From positions 186,001 through 250,000 of the forward strand of contig NZ_JBMSEB010000001.1 in NCBI RefSeq assembly GCF_049446075.1: DNA of 64,000 nucleotides, read 5' to 3'. The translations under genes and the position numbers were made by a program. The notes beneath the pieces were generated by a model. The model did not search any database. It was given only the letters and a program-made list of their open reading frames with translations, and was not told where the DNA came from. This stretch comes from Humibacter sp049446075. Its GTDB lineage: Bacteria; Actinomycetota; Actinomycetes; Actinomycetales; Microbacteriaceae. Shown here in pieces: positions 43,416 to 52,591 of this stretch; within the stretch, counting starts at the first letter, position 1, and every line of letters starts with the position of its first letter.

Positions 43416-44954
43416 ATGTCACCGGTGGAGATCACCAAAGACTCCAATCCGCTCAGGGTGCCGGAAGATCGCCGGCTCAACCGCATTGCCGGCCCGAGCA
43501 GCCTCATCATCTTCGGCGTAACGGGCGACCTGTCGCGCAAGAAGCTGATGCCGGCGGTCTACGACCTTGCCAACCGTGGCCTTCTTCCCCCCGGGTTCGC
43601 CCTCGTGGGCTTCGCCAGGCGCGACTGGGAGGACCAGGACTTCGAGAAGGTCGTCTACGACGCCGTGAAGGAGTACGCCCGCACTGAGTTCCGTGACGAG
43701 GTGTGGCGTCAGCTTGCGCAGGGCATCCGCTTCGTTCCGGGCGAGTTCGACGACGACGCTGCGTTCCAGCGGCTCAAGGACACGGTCGACACGCTCGACA
43801 AGGAACGCGGAACCATGGGAAACCACGCGTTCTACCTGTCGATCCCGCCGAAGGCCTTCCCGCTCGTGACCGAGCAGCTGCGTCGCTCGGGCCTGGCCGA
43901 TCAGGACCACGGGTGGCGACGCGTCGTCATCGAGAAGCCATTCGGAAGCGACCTGAAGACGGCGCGCGAGCTGAACAAGGTGGTCGAGACGGTCTTCCCG
44001 GCCGACTCCGTGTTCCGCATCGACCACTATCTCGGCAAAGAGACGGTGCAGAACATCCTGGCGCTGCGCTTCGCCAACGAGCTTTACGAGCCGATCTGGA
44101 ACGCGAACTACGTCGACCATGTGCAGATCACGATGGCCGAGGACATCGGCGTCGGCGGTCGGGCCGGCTACTACGACGGCATCGGAGCGGCCCGCGACGT
44201 CATCCAGAACCACCTGCTGCAGCTGCTCGCCCTGACCGCGATGGAGGAGCCGGTCTCGTTCGACGCCGCCGACCTTCGCGCCGAGAAGGAGAAGGTGCTG
44301 AAGGCCGTCCGCGTGCCGAAGGACCTGTCCACCGCCACTGCGCGCGGACAGTACTCCAGCGGTTGGCAGGGCGGTCAGAAGGTGGTCGGCTTCCTCCAGG
44401 AAGACGGCATGAACCCGCAGTCCACGACCGAGACGTATGCCGCCATCAAGCTGGGCATCGGAACGCGTCGCTGGGCAGGAGTTCCCTTCTACCTGCGGGC
44501 GGGCAAGCGACTGGGCCGTCGGGTCACCGAGATCGCGGTGGTGTTCAAGCGCGCACCCCAGCAGCTCTTCGCCGAGTCTCAGACGAGTGCACTGGGGCAG
44601 AACGCTCTGGTCATCCGCGTGCAGCCCGACGAGGGCGTGACGATCAGGTTCGGCTCGAAGGTGCCCGGCGCAGGCATGCAGGTGCGCGACGTGAGCATGG
44701 ACTTCGGTTACGGCCACGCCTTCACCGAGGCGAGCCCCGAGGCGTACGAGCGACTTATCCTCGACGTGCTGCTCGGCGATCCGCCGCTGTTCCCGCGGCA
44801 CGAAGAGGTGGAGTTGTCCTGGAAGATCCTCGATCCGATCGAGGAGTACTGGGCATCCCACGGCGCCCCGGAGCAGTACCGTCCGGGAACGTGGGGTCCG
44901 ACATCCGCTGACGAACTACTCGCCCGCGACGGACGCACCTGGCGGCGCCCATGA
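43416..44954 (+). CDS. zwf: Glucose-6-phosphate 1-dehydrogenase
   Basis: A 512-residue NADP enzyme opening the oxidative pentose phosphate branch. The nucleotide motif FGVTGDLSRKKLMPA, the VIEKPFG block and the substrate-binding RIDHYLGKE are intact. ATG 43416 follows ACGAGGAGA. It lies 18 bp after pgi and 13 bp before opcA, its allosteric partner. Confidence 0.98.
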   Translation: MSPVEITKDSNPLRVPEDRRLNRIAGPSSLIIFGVTGDLSRKKLMPAVYDLANRGLLPPGFALVGFARRDWEDQDFEKVVYDAVKEYARTEFRDEVWRQLAQGIRFVPGEFDDDAAFQRLKDTVDTLDKERGTMGNHAFYLSIPPKAFPLVTEQLRRSGLADQDHGWRRVVIEKPFGSDLKTARELNKVVETVFPADSVFRIDHYLGKETVQNILALRFANELYEPIWNANYVDHVQITMAEDIGVGGRAGYYDGIGAARDVIQNHLLQLLALTAMEEPVSFDAADLRAEKEKVLKAVRVPKDLSTATARGQYSSGWQGGQKVVGFLQEDGMNPQSTTETYAAIKLGIGTRRWAGVPFYLRAGKRLGRRVTEIAVVFKRAPQQLFAESQTSALGQNALVIRVQPDEGVTIRFGSKVPGAGMQVRDVSMDFGYGHAFTEASPEAYERLILDVLLGDPPLFPRHEEVELSWKILDPIEEYWASHGAPEQYRPGTWGPTSADELLARDGRTWRRP

Positions 44955-44967
44955 TCTGGAGAACACT

Positions 44968-45930
44968 GTGATCGTCGATCTTCCCGACACAACCACCAGC
45001 AACGTCTCGAAGACGCTCATCAAGATCCGCGAGGAAGGCGGGGCGGTGGCGCTCGGCCGCGTGCTGACGCTGATCATCGCCACCAGGCTCGGCCAGGAGG
45101 AAGAGGTCATCGAGGCGGCGAACGAGGCGTCGCGCGAGCATCCGATGCGCGTCATCGTCGTCTCGACGGCCGACCCCGATCATCCGCATGCTGACGCAGA
45201 CAGCCGACTGGATGCACAGATCCGGGTCGGCGGCGACGCCGGTGCGAGCGAGGTCATCGTCTTGCGCGCCTACGGAGAGACGGCCAGCGACGAGGAGGGC
45301 CTGGTCACCGCGCTCCTCCTGCCGGATGCGCCCGTCGTGGTCTGGTGGCCGGGTACAGCGCCCGACGTGGTCTCGACCTCGGCGCTTGGCCGGATCGCCA
45401 CGCGCCGCATCACCGACTCGTCGTCCGCCGGCGACCCTCACGAGGCACTTCTGCACCTCGCTGAGACGTACGCCCCTGGCGACACGGACTTCGCGTGGAC
45501 ACGTCTCACGCTGTGGCGCGCGCAGCTCGCCGCGGTGCTCGACCAGCCGCCGTATGAGTCCGTCGATTCCGTCGAGGTGTCAGGCGCTCCCGATTCGCCG
45601 TCGACCGTACTGCTCGCCGCCTGGCTGCGGCTGCAGCTGGATGCCCCCGTTCAGCACGATCTCACGGCACGTCAGCGGGCGCTGAGCGGCATTCACGGTG
45701 TGGAGCTGCGCAGGGCGACGGGCACCATCAAGCTCGTGCGCGACATGCCCGATCTGGCTACGCTGTCGCAGCCGAACCAGCCGATGCACGATCTCGCGCT
45801 GCCGCGCCGGAACCTCCGCGACTGTCTGGCGGAGGAGCTGCGCAGACTCGACCCGGACGAGCTGTACGGCAAGGTGCTGACGAAGGGACTCCCGCTGCTC
45901 GAGTCGGAGGAACGGGAAGCCGTTCGATGA
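44968..45930 (+). CDS. opcA: Glucose-6-phosphate dehydrogenase assembly protein OpcA
   Basis: A 320-residue protein of the OpcA family, which assembles and activates Zwf in cyanobacteria and Actinobacteria. The N-terminus MIVDLPDTTTSNVSKTLIKIRE and LLLPDAPVVVWWPG are diagnostic. The GTG 44968 start lies 13 bp after zwf. Its end overlaps pgl (ATGA). Confidence 0.96.
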   Translation: MIVDLPDTTTSNVSKTLIKIREEGGAVALGRVLTLIIATRLGQEEEVIEAANEASREHPMRVIVVSTADPDHPHADADSRLDAQIRVGGDAGASEVIVLRAYGETASDEEGLVTALLLPDAPVVVWWPGTAPDVVSTSALGRIATRRITDSSSAGDPHEALLHLAETYAPGDTDFAWTRLTLWRAQLAAVLDQPPYESVDSVEVSGAPDSPSTVLLAAWLRLQLDAPVQHDLTARQRALSGIHGVELRRATGTIKLVRDMPDLATLSQPNQPMHDLALPRRNLRDCLAEELRRLDPDELYGKVLTKGLPLLESEEREAVR

Positions 45931-46697
45931 CCGGCGAACGACGGGTGCTCGTCTACCCGGAGCGTGACGCCCTGGTGGCATCGGTCGCGCGTCGCTTCCT
46001 CACCAAGACGGCCGATGTCGTCTCCGACAAGGGCCGCGCGCACGTGTGCCTGACCGGCGGCACGGTCGGGATCGCCGTGCTCGCCGCGGCGGGCCAGGCG
46101 GCCGGCCACGAGTCCATCGACTGGTCGAAGGTGCATTTCTGGTGGGGTGACGAGCGCTGGGTGCCGAGCGACTCGGACGACCGCAACGACAAGCCAGCTC
46201 GCGAGGCTCTTCTCGACCGCCTCGATCTCCCTGCATCGAACGTGCACGCATTCCCGGCATCCGATTCGGGCCTCGAGCTGGATGAGGCCGCGGATGCCTA
46301 CGCCCGAGAGCTGGCACGCTTCCCGTCGAAGGAAACCGAGTTCCCGCGTTTCGACATCACGTTCCTCGGAGTGGGTCCTGACGGCCACATCGCCTCGCTG
46401 TTCCCGGATCGTGCGGGCATCAGGGAGAGCGAACGCACGGTGATCGCGGTGCGGGACTCCCCCAAGCCGCCTCCTGAGCGTCTGAGCCTCACCAGGCCGG
46501 TACTCAACGCGTCCGCTCGCATCTGGCTCGTGTTGGCCGGCGCCGATAAGGCGTCCGCACTCGGACTCGCCCTCGCCGGCGCCAGCTATACGGAGGTGCC
46601 GGCGGCGGGAGCCAAAGGCAGGAAGCGCACAGTGTTCTTCGTGGACCGCGACGCGTCGGCGGAAGTGCCGGAGAACCTCATCGCACCTGAGTACTGA
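45927..46697 (+). CDS. pgl: 6-phosphogluconolactonase
   Basis: A 256-residue enzyme of the DevB/NagB-like fold. HVCLTGGTVGIAVL, VHFWWGDERWVP and FLGVGPDGHIASLFP are the conserved substrate-binding blocks. It hydrolyses 6-phosphogluconolactone made by Zwf. It is the last gene of the operon; no gnd is present here. A very strong hairpin follows 49 bases later. Confidence 0.97.
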   Translation: MTGERRVLVYPERDALVASVARRFLTKTADVVSDKGRAHVCLTGGTVGIAVLAAAGQAAGHESIDWSKVHFWWGDERWVPSDSDDRNDKPAREALLDRLDLPASNVHAFPASDSGLELDEAADAYARELARFPSKETEFPRFDITFLGVGPDGHIASLFPDRAGIRESERTVIAVRDSPKPPPERLSLTRPVLNASARIWLVLAGADKASALGLALAGASYTEVPAAGAKGRKRTVFFVDRDASAEVPENLIAPEY

Positions 46698-46746
46698 TCA
46701 CGTGCTGCGCCGCCCCGGGAGCGAACGCGGAGGTAGCGGCACGAAC

Positions 46747-46787
46747 AAAGGGCGGGACCGAACGATCGTGTTCGGTCCCGCCCTTTT
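46747..46787. terminator. Strong bidirectional terminator between pgl and rbpA
   Basis: AAAGGGCGGGACCGAAC pairs with GTTCGGTCCCGCCCTTT (17-bp stem, 6-base loop). It ends TTTT on the plus strand and is preceded by AAA, giving a U-tract on both strands. It is a classical rho-independent terminator serving convergent operons. Confidence 0.95.
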
Positions 46788-46822
46788 CGCTTGGACTGTG
46801 GACGGCTCGGCCGCCTCTGTCG

Positions 46823-47191
46823 TCAGTTGGTGGCGGTGAGGCGGCCCCGGCGCTCCCGGAGCTGCCGCAGGGCCTCCTCGAGGAGCTGCGCTGCCTCCTC
46901 TTCGGTGCGGCGTTCCTTGACGTAGGCAAGGTGCGTCTTGTACGGCTCGAGCTTGGCCACCGCCGGCGGGTTCTCCTTGTCCCGGCCGGCGGGAAGACCC
47001 GACGTCGGGCAGTCGATGATATCCGGGATCTCCTCGTCGGGGAGGTTCGCCGCGAAGTAGCGAACGGTCTCGTTGCCGAGCGCATCCCAGTACCGCACCG
47101 CGATGCGGTCGGCGTGGTAGCCGTGATCCTGCTCCCCCATGGGGCCGGACCCGACGCGGGATCCCCTGATCGCGCTGCCGCCAGATGACAT
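46823..47191 (-). CDS. rbpA: RNA polymerase-binding protein RbpA
   Basis: A 122-residue actinobacterial transcription factor that binds RNA polymerase and the housekeeping sigma factor. The basic N-terminus AIRGSRVGSGPMGEQDHGYHADRI is followed by the core RYWDALGNETVRYFAANLPDEEIPDIIDCPTSG and the C-terminal sigma-interaction helices (EPYKTHLAYVKERRTEEEAAQLL). ATG 47191 sits after AGGAGGATTC. It is the last gene of the gap-pgk-tpiA-secG run. Confidence 0.97.
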   Translation of the reverse strand: MSSGGSAIRGSRVGSGPMGEQDHGYHADRIAVRYWDALGNETVRYFAANLPDEEIPDIIDCPTSGLPAGRDKENPPAVAKLEPYKTHLAYVKERRTEEEAAQLLEEALRQLRERRGRLTATN

Positions 47192-47231
47192 GAATCCTCC
47201 TAGATAGCGCCGCAGTGGCGACGGTGCGCTG

Positions 47232-47477
47232 CTACGCGCTGAACTTCGTGATGAGTCCGAGCACCACGATGCACGCGATCCAGATGAGACCGAGAATGAT
47301 CGTGATGCGGTTGAGGTTGCGCTCGGCCACACCCGACGCCCCGAGGTTGGACGTCATGCCGCCTCCGAACATGTCGGAGAGGCCGCCGCCACGTCCCTTG
47401 TGCAGCAGGATGAGGAGGGTCAGCAGGAGGCTCGTGATGCCGAGCAGCACCTGGAGAACGACCGTGAGAATCTGCAC
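47232..47477 (-). CDS. secG: Preprotein translocase subunit SecG
   Basis: An 81-residue membrane protein with two helices (about 4-24 and 55-75). The HKGRGGGLSDMFGGG loop between them is the SecG signature. It supports SecYEG export. GTG 47477 begins VQILTVVLQVLLG; the upstream sequence does not fit. Its position after tpiA is standard in Gram-positive bacteria. Confidence 0.95.
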   Translation of the reverse strand: MQILTVVLQVLLGITSLLLTLLILLHKGRGGGLSDMFGGGMTSNLGASGVAERNLNRITIILGLIWIACIVVLGLITKFSA

Positions 47478-47656
47478 GAGGTAGAAGCCTTTCGGGGTTG
47501 TTGTCCGGTAGGGCGAACGGGTCGCGGGACCGAGGATCAGTATATCGGTACCGCGCGGCCTGGCCACGAGTCGTGCTCACCGACCATCGCATCAGGTCGA
47601 AACGCTCCACGTCGCGGCGCGTGTACCGCGCGGCGGATGGCTTCAGAGGGGCAGGT

Positions 47657-48478
47657 TCAAACGCCGACGTGCTTCTGGTAGCGCACGATGGCCGAGAAGC
47701 CTTCCACGTCGAGGCTGGCGCCGCCCACGAGCGCGCCGTCGACATCCGGCTGGCGCATGAAGCTCGCGATGTTGTCCGCCTTCACCGAGCCCCCGTAGAG
47801 GATGCGTGTGGCCGCGGCCGCCTCATCGCCCAGCCGCGCAGCGATGGCGCCGCGCAGAGCGGCGGCGACCTGCTGCGCCTGATCCGGCGTCGCGGCCTGC
47901 CCCGACCCGATTGCCCACACGGGCTCGTATGCGACCACGAAGTCGGAACCCTTGGGAATGGACTCCAGCACCACGTTCAGCTGCGAAACGGGCACGGCGC
48001 TGGCGCCGTGCGTCTCAAGGTCTTCGGCGGTCTCGCCGACGCAGATCAACGGAACCAGTCCGGCAGCGATGGCGGTAGCGGTCTTCGCGGCCACGACGTC
48101 ATCGCTCTCGGCGTGCAGCGTGCGGCGTTCGGAGTGACCGATGACCACGTACGAGCAGTCCAGCTGGGTGAGGAAGGAGGCCGCGATCTCGCCGGTGAAC
48201 GCCCCGGGTGCGTGCGCGCTGACATCCTGTGCGCCGTAGACGATCGGCAGCTTGTCCCCAGCCACGAGCGTCTGCACGCTTCGCAGGTCGGTGAAGGGCG
48301 GGAAGACGGCGACCTCCACGGCGCCGAAGTCGTGACCGGCATCCTTCAAGCTCCAGGCGAGCTTCTGCACGAATGCGATGGCCTGCAGGTGGTCGAGGTT
48401 CATCTTCCAGTTGCCTGCGATGAGCGGGCGGCGTCCGGAAAGGGCCGCCCCGCCGTTCTTGGCCGTCATGCCTGCCAT
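47657..48478 (-). CDS. tpiA: Triose-phosphate isomerase
   Basis: A 273-residue TIM barrel. LIAGNWKMN with the active-site Lys, VVIGHSERR with the catalytic His and VAYEPVWAIGSG with the catalytic Glu are intact. ATG 48478 is preferred because GGAGG lies seven bases upstream; ATG 48469 is 16 bases away but would give an exact ATGA overlap with the pgk stop. It interconverts glyceraldehyde-3-phosphate and dihydroxyacetone phosphate. Confidence 0.97.
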   Translation of the reverse strand: MAGMTAKNGGAALSGRRPLIAGNWKMNLDHLQAIAFVQKLAWSLKDAGHDFGAVEVAVFPPFTDLRSVQTLVAGDKLPIVYGAQDVSAHAPGAFTGEIAASFLTQLDCSYVVIGHSERRTLHAESDDVVAAKTATAIAAGLVPLICVGETAEDLETHGASAVPVSQLNVVLESIPKGSDFVVAYEPVWAIGSGQAATPDQAQQVAAALRGAIAARLGDEAAAATRILYGGSVKADNIASFMRQPDVDGALVGGASLDVEGFSAIVRYQKHVGV

Positions 48479-49683
48479 CCGAGTACCTCCAGGCCGGGTA
48501 GAGACTTTCCTTCAAGGAACTCGAGGCTCGCTCCCCCGCCGGTCGAGATGTGACCGAACTGGTCATCGTCGAAACCGAGGGCGCGCACTGCGGCAGCCGA
48601 GTCCCCACCGCCGACCACGCTCAGACCACGTGTTTCGGTGAGAGCCTCGGCGACGGCGCGCGTGCCCGCCGCGAACGGCGCAAGCTCGAACACGCCCATC
48701 GGACCGTTCCAGAACACCGTCACAGACTCCCTGATGACCTCGGCGAACTCGGCCGCGGTGTCCGGACCGATGTCGAGGCCGAGGCCCGACGATCCCCAGG
48801 GCGAATCCTCGATGGAGTCGGCTGGGCGCACCTCGTGCTCTGCGTCGGCGCCGAACTTGGACGCGACGACGACGTCGGTGGGCAGGATGATCTCAACTCC
48901 GAGTTCGTGCGCCTTCTGCAGGTAACCCTTGACGGTCTCGATCTGATCTTCCTCGAGCAGGCTGGAGCCCACCTTGTGGCCCTGTGCGGCGAGGAACGTG
49001 AACAGCATCCCGCCGCCGATCAGCAGCGTGTTGACGCGCGGAAGCAGGTGGCCGATGACACCCAGCTTGTCCGACACCTTCGAGCCGCCGAGTACCACGG
49101 TGTATGGCCGCTCGGGAGTGTCGGTGAGACGCTCGAGCACGTCGAGTTCGGCGGCGATCAGGAGGCCTGCGGCGCTGGGGAGCGCCTTGGCCAGCTCGTA
49201 GACGCTCGCCTGCTTGCGGTGCACGACGCCGAACCCGTCCGAGACGAACGCATCTCCGAGCGACGCGAGCTTCGCGGCGAACGCGGCACGCTCGTCCTCC
49301 GACTTGCTGGTCTCCTCCGGATTGAAGCGGAGGTTCTCGAGCACCGCCACGTCGCCGTCGGCGAGGGATGCTACGGCATCCTTCGCCTCGTCGCCGACCG
49401 TGTCGGCCGCGAAGCGCACCGGCTTGTCGAGCAGCTCGCCCAGCCTGGCGGCAACGGGCGCGAGACTGTACTTCGGGTCCGGAGCGCCGTCCGGGCGCCC
49501 GAGGTGCGAGACGACGACGATGCGGGCTCCCTGCTCGATGAGGGCGCGCAGGGTGGGCAGCGACGCGCGGACACGGCCGTCGTCGGTGATCTCGCCGTCC
49601 TTCAGGGGGACGTTGAGATCACAGCGGACGACGACCGTGCGACCGGCGAGCGAACCCAGTGAGTCGAGAGTGCGAAACGTCAA
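48466..49683 (-). CDS. pgk: Phosphoglycerate kinase
   Basis: A 405-residue enzyme. VVRCDLNVPLKDG and the 3-phosphoglycerate site VVSHLGRPDG start the N-domain. VLGGSKVSDKLGVI and the nucleotide site WNGPMGVFE are in the C-domain, with GGGDSAAAV as the phosphate loop. It makes ATP from 1,3-bisphosphoglycerate. The 3' end overlaps tpiA by 13 bp. Confidence 0.98.
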   Translation of the reverse strand: MTFRTLDSLGSLAGRTVVVRCDLNVPLKDGEITDDGRVRASLPTLRALIEQGARIVVVSHLGRPDGAPDPKYSLAPVAARLGELLDKPVRFAADTVGDEAKDAVASLADGDVAVLENLRFNPEETSKSEDERAAFAAKLASLGDAFVSDGFGVVHRKQASVYELAKALPSAAGLLIAAELDVLERLTDTPERPYTVVLGGSKVSDKLGVIGHLLPRVNTLLIGGGMLFTFLAAQGHKVGSSLLEEDQIETVKGYLQKAHELGVEIILPTDVVVASKFGADAEHEVRPADSIEDSPWGSSGLGLDIGPDTAAEFAEVIRESVTVFWNGPMGVFELAPFAAGTRAVAEALTETRGLSVVGGGDSAAAVRALGFDDDQFGHISTGGGASLEFLEGKSLPGLEVLGWQA

Positions 49684-49702
49684 CCGAGTTCCTCCGCCCG
49701 GG

Positions 49703-50710
49703 TCAGAGACGCTCGGCGACGTACTCGGCGAGGTCGACCAGGCGGTTCGAGTAGCCCCACTCGTTGTCGTACCAGCTCGACACCTTCACGAGGTTGCCGA
49801 TGACGTTGGTCAGACCCGAGTCGAAGATCGACGAGTACGGGTTCTGCTTGATGTCGCTGGAGACGATCGGGTCTTCGGTGTACTGCAGGATGCCCTGGAG
49901 ACGACCCTCTGAGGCGGCAGCCTTGTATGCGGCGTTGATCTCATCGACCGTCAGGCCTTCACGGGTGACGACGGTGAGGTCGACGATCGACCCGGTGGGA
50001 ACCGGCACGCGGTACGAGGTGCCGTCGAGCTTGCCCTTGAGCTCCGGCAGCACGAGGCCGATCGCCTTCGCTGCGCCTGTGGACGTGGGCACGATGTTGA
50101 TGGCGGCGGCGCGGGCGCGACGCAGGTCTTTGTGCGGGCCGTCCTGCAGGTTCTGATCTGCGGTGTAGGCGTGCGCGGTCATCATGAAGCCGCGCTCGAT
50201 GCCGAACGTGTCGTTGAAGACCTTGGCCAGCGGTGCGAGGCAGTTCGTCGTGCACGACGCATTGGACAGGATGTCCATGGTCGCCGGGTCGTACGTGTCT
50301 TCGTTCACGCCGATCACGAACGTGCCGTCTTCGCCCGTGGCGGGAGCGGAGATGATGACCTTCTTGGCGCCGGCCTCGATGTGCTTGCGCGCGTCGTTGG
50401 CGTTGGTGAAGCGTCCGGTGGACTCGATGACGATGTCGACGCCCAGGTCGCCCCAGCCGAGGTTGGCCGGGTCGCGCTCCTCGAGAACCTTGATGGGCTT
50501 GCCGTTCACGACGATGCTGTCGCCCTCGAGCTCGACGGTCGCATCCAGCGGCCCGCCGACGGAGTCGTACTTCAGAAGCTGCGCGAGGCTCGCGTTGTCG
50601 GTGAGGTCGTTCACGGCGACGATCTCGAGGTCGCTGCCCTTGGCAAGCGCTGCGCGGAAGTAGTTGCGGCCGATGCGGCCGAACCCGTTGATGCCGATCT
50701 TCACGGACAC
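49703..50710 (-). CDS. gap: Type I glyceraldehyde-3-phosphate dehydrogenase
   Basis: A 335-residue dehydrogenase. The NAD motif KIGINGFGRIGR, the catalytic SNASCTTNCLAPL (Cys), the active-site His in TAHAYTADQ and the WYDNEWGYS C-terminal block are present. GTG 50710 has AGGAG seven bases upstream; GTG 50704 is possible. It is the first gene of the glycolytic operon. The region upstream, between gap and sodA, holds a hairpin. Confidence 0.98.
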   Translation of the reverse strand: MSVKIGINGFGRIGRNYFRAALAKGSDLEIVAVNDLTDNASLAQLLKYDSVGGPLDATVELEGDSIVVNGKPIKVLEERDPANLGWGDLGVDIVIESTGRFTNANDARKHIEAGAKKVIISAPATGEDGTFVIGVNEDTYDPATMDILSNASCTTNCLAPLAKVFNDTFGIERGFMMTAHAYTADQNLQDGPHKDLRRARAAAINIVPTSTGAAKAIGLVLPELKGKLDGTSYRVPVPTGSIVDLTVVTREGLTVDEINAAYKAAASEGRLQGILQYTEDPIVSSDIKQNPYSSIFDSGLTNVIGNLVKVSSWYDNEWGYSNRLVDLAEYVAERL

Positions 50711-50775
50711 GAAAGGACTCCTGTTACTGGGGCGCCGTTCGGCGCTGAATTGCGATGAAGGGAACGAACGGACGA

Positions 50776-50808
50776 CGGTGTCCCGGGCGGATCCCGTCCG
50801 GGACACCG
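50776..50808 (-). terminator. Hairpin after sodA
   Basis: CGGTGTCCCGG and CCGGGACACCG make a perfect 11-bp stem with an 11-base loop. It starts six bases after the sodA stop on the minus strand. No T-run is seen. It separates sodA from gap, so the glycolytic operon probably has its own promoter. Confidence 0.75.
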
Positions 50809-50814
50809 GCCCGA

Positions 50815-51441
50815 TTACGACAGTAGCAGCAGGCCAGAGGTCTTCTCGCGCGCCCTCGTGAAGCGCTCCTGCACGTCTGCCCAGTTGGTGATGTTCCAGA
50901 ACGCCTTGACGTAGTCGGCCTTCACATTCTGGTAGTCGAGGTAGAAGGCGTGCTCCCACATGTCGAGCAGCAGCACCGGGACCGTCGCGGCCGCCAGATT
51001 GCCCTGGTGGTCGTAGAGCTGCTCGATGATCAGCTTCTGCCCGAGCGAATCCCAGGCCAGAATCGACCAGCCGGAGCCCTGGATGCCCAGTGCCGAGGCG
51101 GTGAAGTGTGCGCGGAACTTGTCGAACGATCCGAAGAACTCGTCGATCGCGGCCGCCAGTTCGCCCGTGGGCTTGTCTCCCCCGTCCGGCGAGAGGTTGT
51201 TCCAGAAGACCGTGTGGTTCACGTGCCCGGCGAGGTTGAACGCCAGGTCCTTCTCGAGCTTGTTCACATAGGTCAGGTCGTCGGCGTCGCGCGCTTCCTG
51301 GAGCTTGGCGATGGCGGTGTTCGCCCCGTCGACGTATGCCTTGTGGTGCTTGTCGTGGTGGAGCTCCATGATCCTCCCGCTGATGCTCGGCTCGAGCGCC
51401 GAGTAATCGTAGGGAAGTTCAGCGAGCGTGTAGTCAGCCAT
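50815..51441 (-). CDS. sodA: Fe/Mn superoxide dismutase
   Basis: A 208-residue enzyme converting superoxide to peroxide and oxygen. The metal ligands lie in LHHDKHHKAY (His), HVNHTVFW (His) and LDMWEHAFYLDYQN (Asp and His). Sequence alone does not settle Mn versus Fe. GAGGAGAG precedes the ATG. A possible -10, TAGAGT, lies at 51510-51505. Its place between whiA and gap is unusual for this otherwise conserved cluster. Confidence 0.96.
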   Translation of the reverse strand: MADYTLAELPYDYSALEPSISGRIMELHHDKHHKAYVDGANTAIAKLQEARDADDLTYVNKLEKDLAFNLAGHVNHTVFWNNLSPDGGDKPTGELAAAIDEFFGSFDKFRAHFTASALGIQGSGWSILAWDSLGQKLIIEQLYDHQGNLAAATVPVLLLDMWEHAFYLDYQNVKADYVKAFWNITNWADVQERFTRAREKTSGLLLLS

Positions 51442-51541
51442 TCACTCTCTCCTCGTGATCGAGCCGCGACGCGACGGCCGCACCGCGGTCTGAGCAACCC
51501 TTCCACTCTACTGAGGCGGCACGGGATGCGAGGCCGAGGAC

Positions 51542-52519
51542 CTACAGGTCGAGGTCGGCGGGAAGGCTGGCCTCTGTACCGGGGATGCCGAGCTCGGAGG
51601 CGCGCTTGTCGGCCATGGCGAGGAGGCGGCGGATGCGCCCTGCGACGGCATCCTTCGTCATGGGCGGGTCTGCGTGGTGACCGAGCTCGTCGAGGCTGGC
51701 GTCCCGGTGAGCCAGTCGTAGCTCGCCTGCGTAGCGCAGGTGCTCGGGAATGGTGGGGCCGAGGATCTCCATCGCACGCTCGACTCTGGCGCACGCTGCG
51801 ACGGCGGCCTGGGCGGATCTGCGCAGGTTGGCGTCGTCGAAGTTGACGAGGCGGTTCGCTGTGGCGCGCACCTCGCGGCGCTGCCGCAGCTCCTCCCAGG
51901 TGCGAACGGTGCCTGTGGCCCCCATGCGGCTGAGCATGGCACTGATGGCCTCGCCGTCGCGCACCACCACCCTGTGCACCCCGCGCACCTCGCGGGCTTT
52001 CGCCGGGATGCCGAGCCGGCCGGCGGCGCCGACCAAAGCCATCGCCGACTCGTTGCCAGGGCACGTGATCTCGAGTGCGGCCGAACGGCCGGGGTCTGTG
52101 AGCGATCCGTGAGCGAGGAACGCGCCGCGCCATACCGCAGCGAGGTCTTCCTTCGAGCCTGTGGTCAAGCGATTCGGCAGACCCCTGATGGGCCTGCGAT
52201 GCTGGTCGAGGAGGCCGGTCTGGCGTGCCAGGGTCTCTCCACCGTCGACGACACGCACCGTGTAGACGGTGTTCTTGCGGATGCCGCCAGCCGACGTCAC
52301 CGACACCTCGCTACGTACGCCGTAGAGCTCGGCGAGAGCCTTGCGCACGTGCCTTGCGAGTTCCGGCGAATCCAGCTCCGCCTCTACGGCGATCCGTCCC
52401 GAGATCAGGTGCAGTCCCCCGGCCAGGCGCAGGATCGTGGCCAGTTCGGCCGCGCGCACGGTGTTCTTGCCCGCCTCGACGCCGAGGAGCTCTTCTTTGA
52501 CGTCAGCGGTCAGTGCCAA
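51542..52519 (-). CDS. whiA: WhiA-family DNA-binding regulator
   Basis: A 325-residue regulator. The LAGLIDADG-like N-terminal domain includes RAAELATILRLAGGLHLI. The C-terminal helix-turn-helix is DELGHHADPPMTKDAVAGRIRRLLAMADK. In Streptomyces WhiA controls sporulation septation; in non-sporulating actinobacteria its role is less clear. The best start is TTG 52519, giving MALTADVKEELL; no ATG or GTG fits. Its position after rapZ matches the conserved uvrC-rapZ-whiA order. Confidence 0.95.
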   Translation of the reverse strand: MALTADVKEELLGVEAGKNTVRAAELATILRLAGGLHLISGRIAVEAELDSPELARHVRKALAELYGVRSEVSVTSAGGIRKNTVYTVRVVDGGETLARQTGLLDQHRRPIRGLPNRLTTGSKEDLAAVWRGAFLAHGSLTDPGRSAALEITCPGNESAMALVGAAGRLGIPAKAREVRGVHRVVVRDGEAISAMLSRMGATGTVRTWEELRQRREVRATANRLVNFDDANLRRSAQAAVAACARVERAMEILGPTIPEHLRYAGELRLAHRDASLDELGHHADPPMTKDAVAGRIRRLLAMADKRASELGIPGTEASLPADLDL

Positions 52520-52591
52520 TCCCGTTGTTCCGTTTCTGTGTCGATCGTGTGCTGCCCGACGGGGAAGCACAGCGGCAAGGAGCGCAATGCG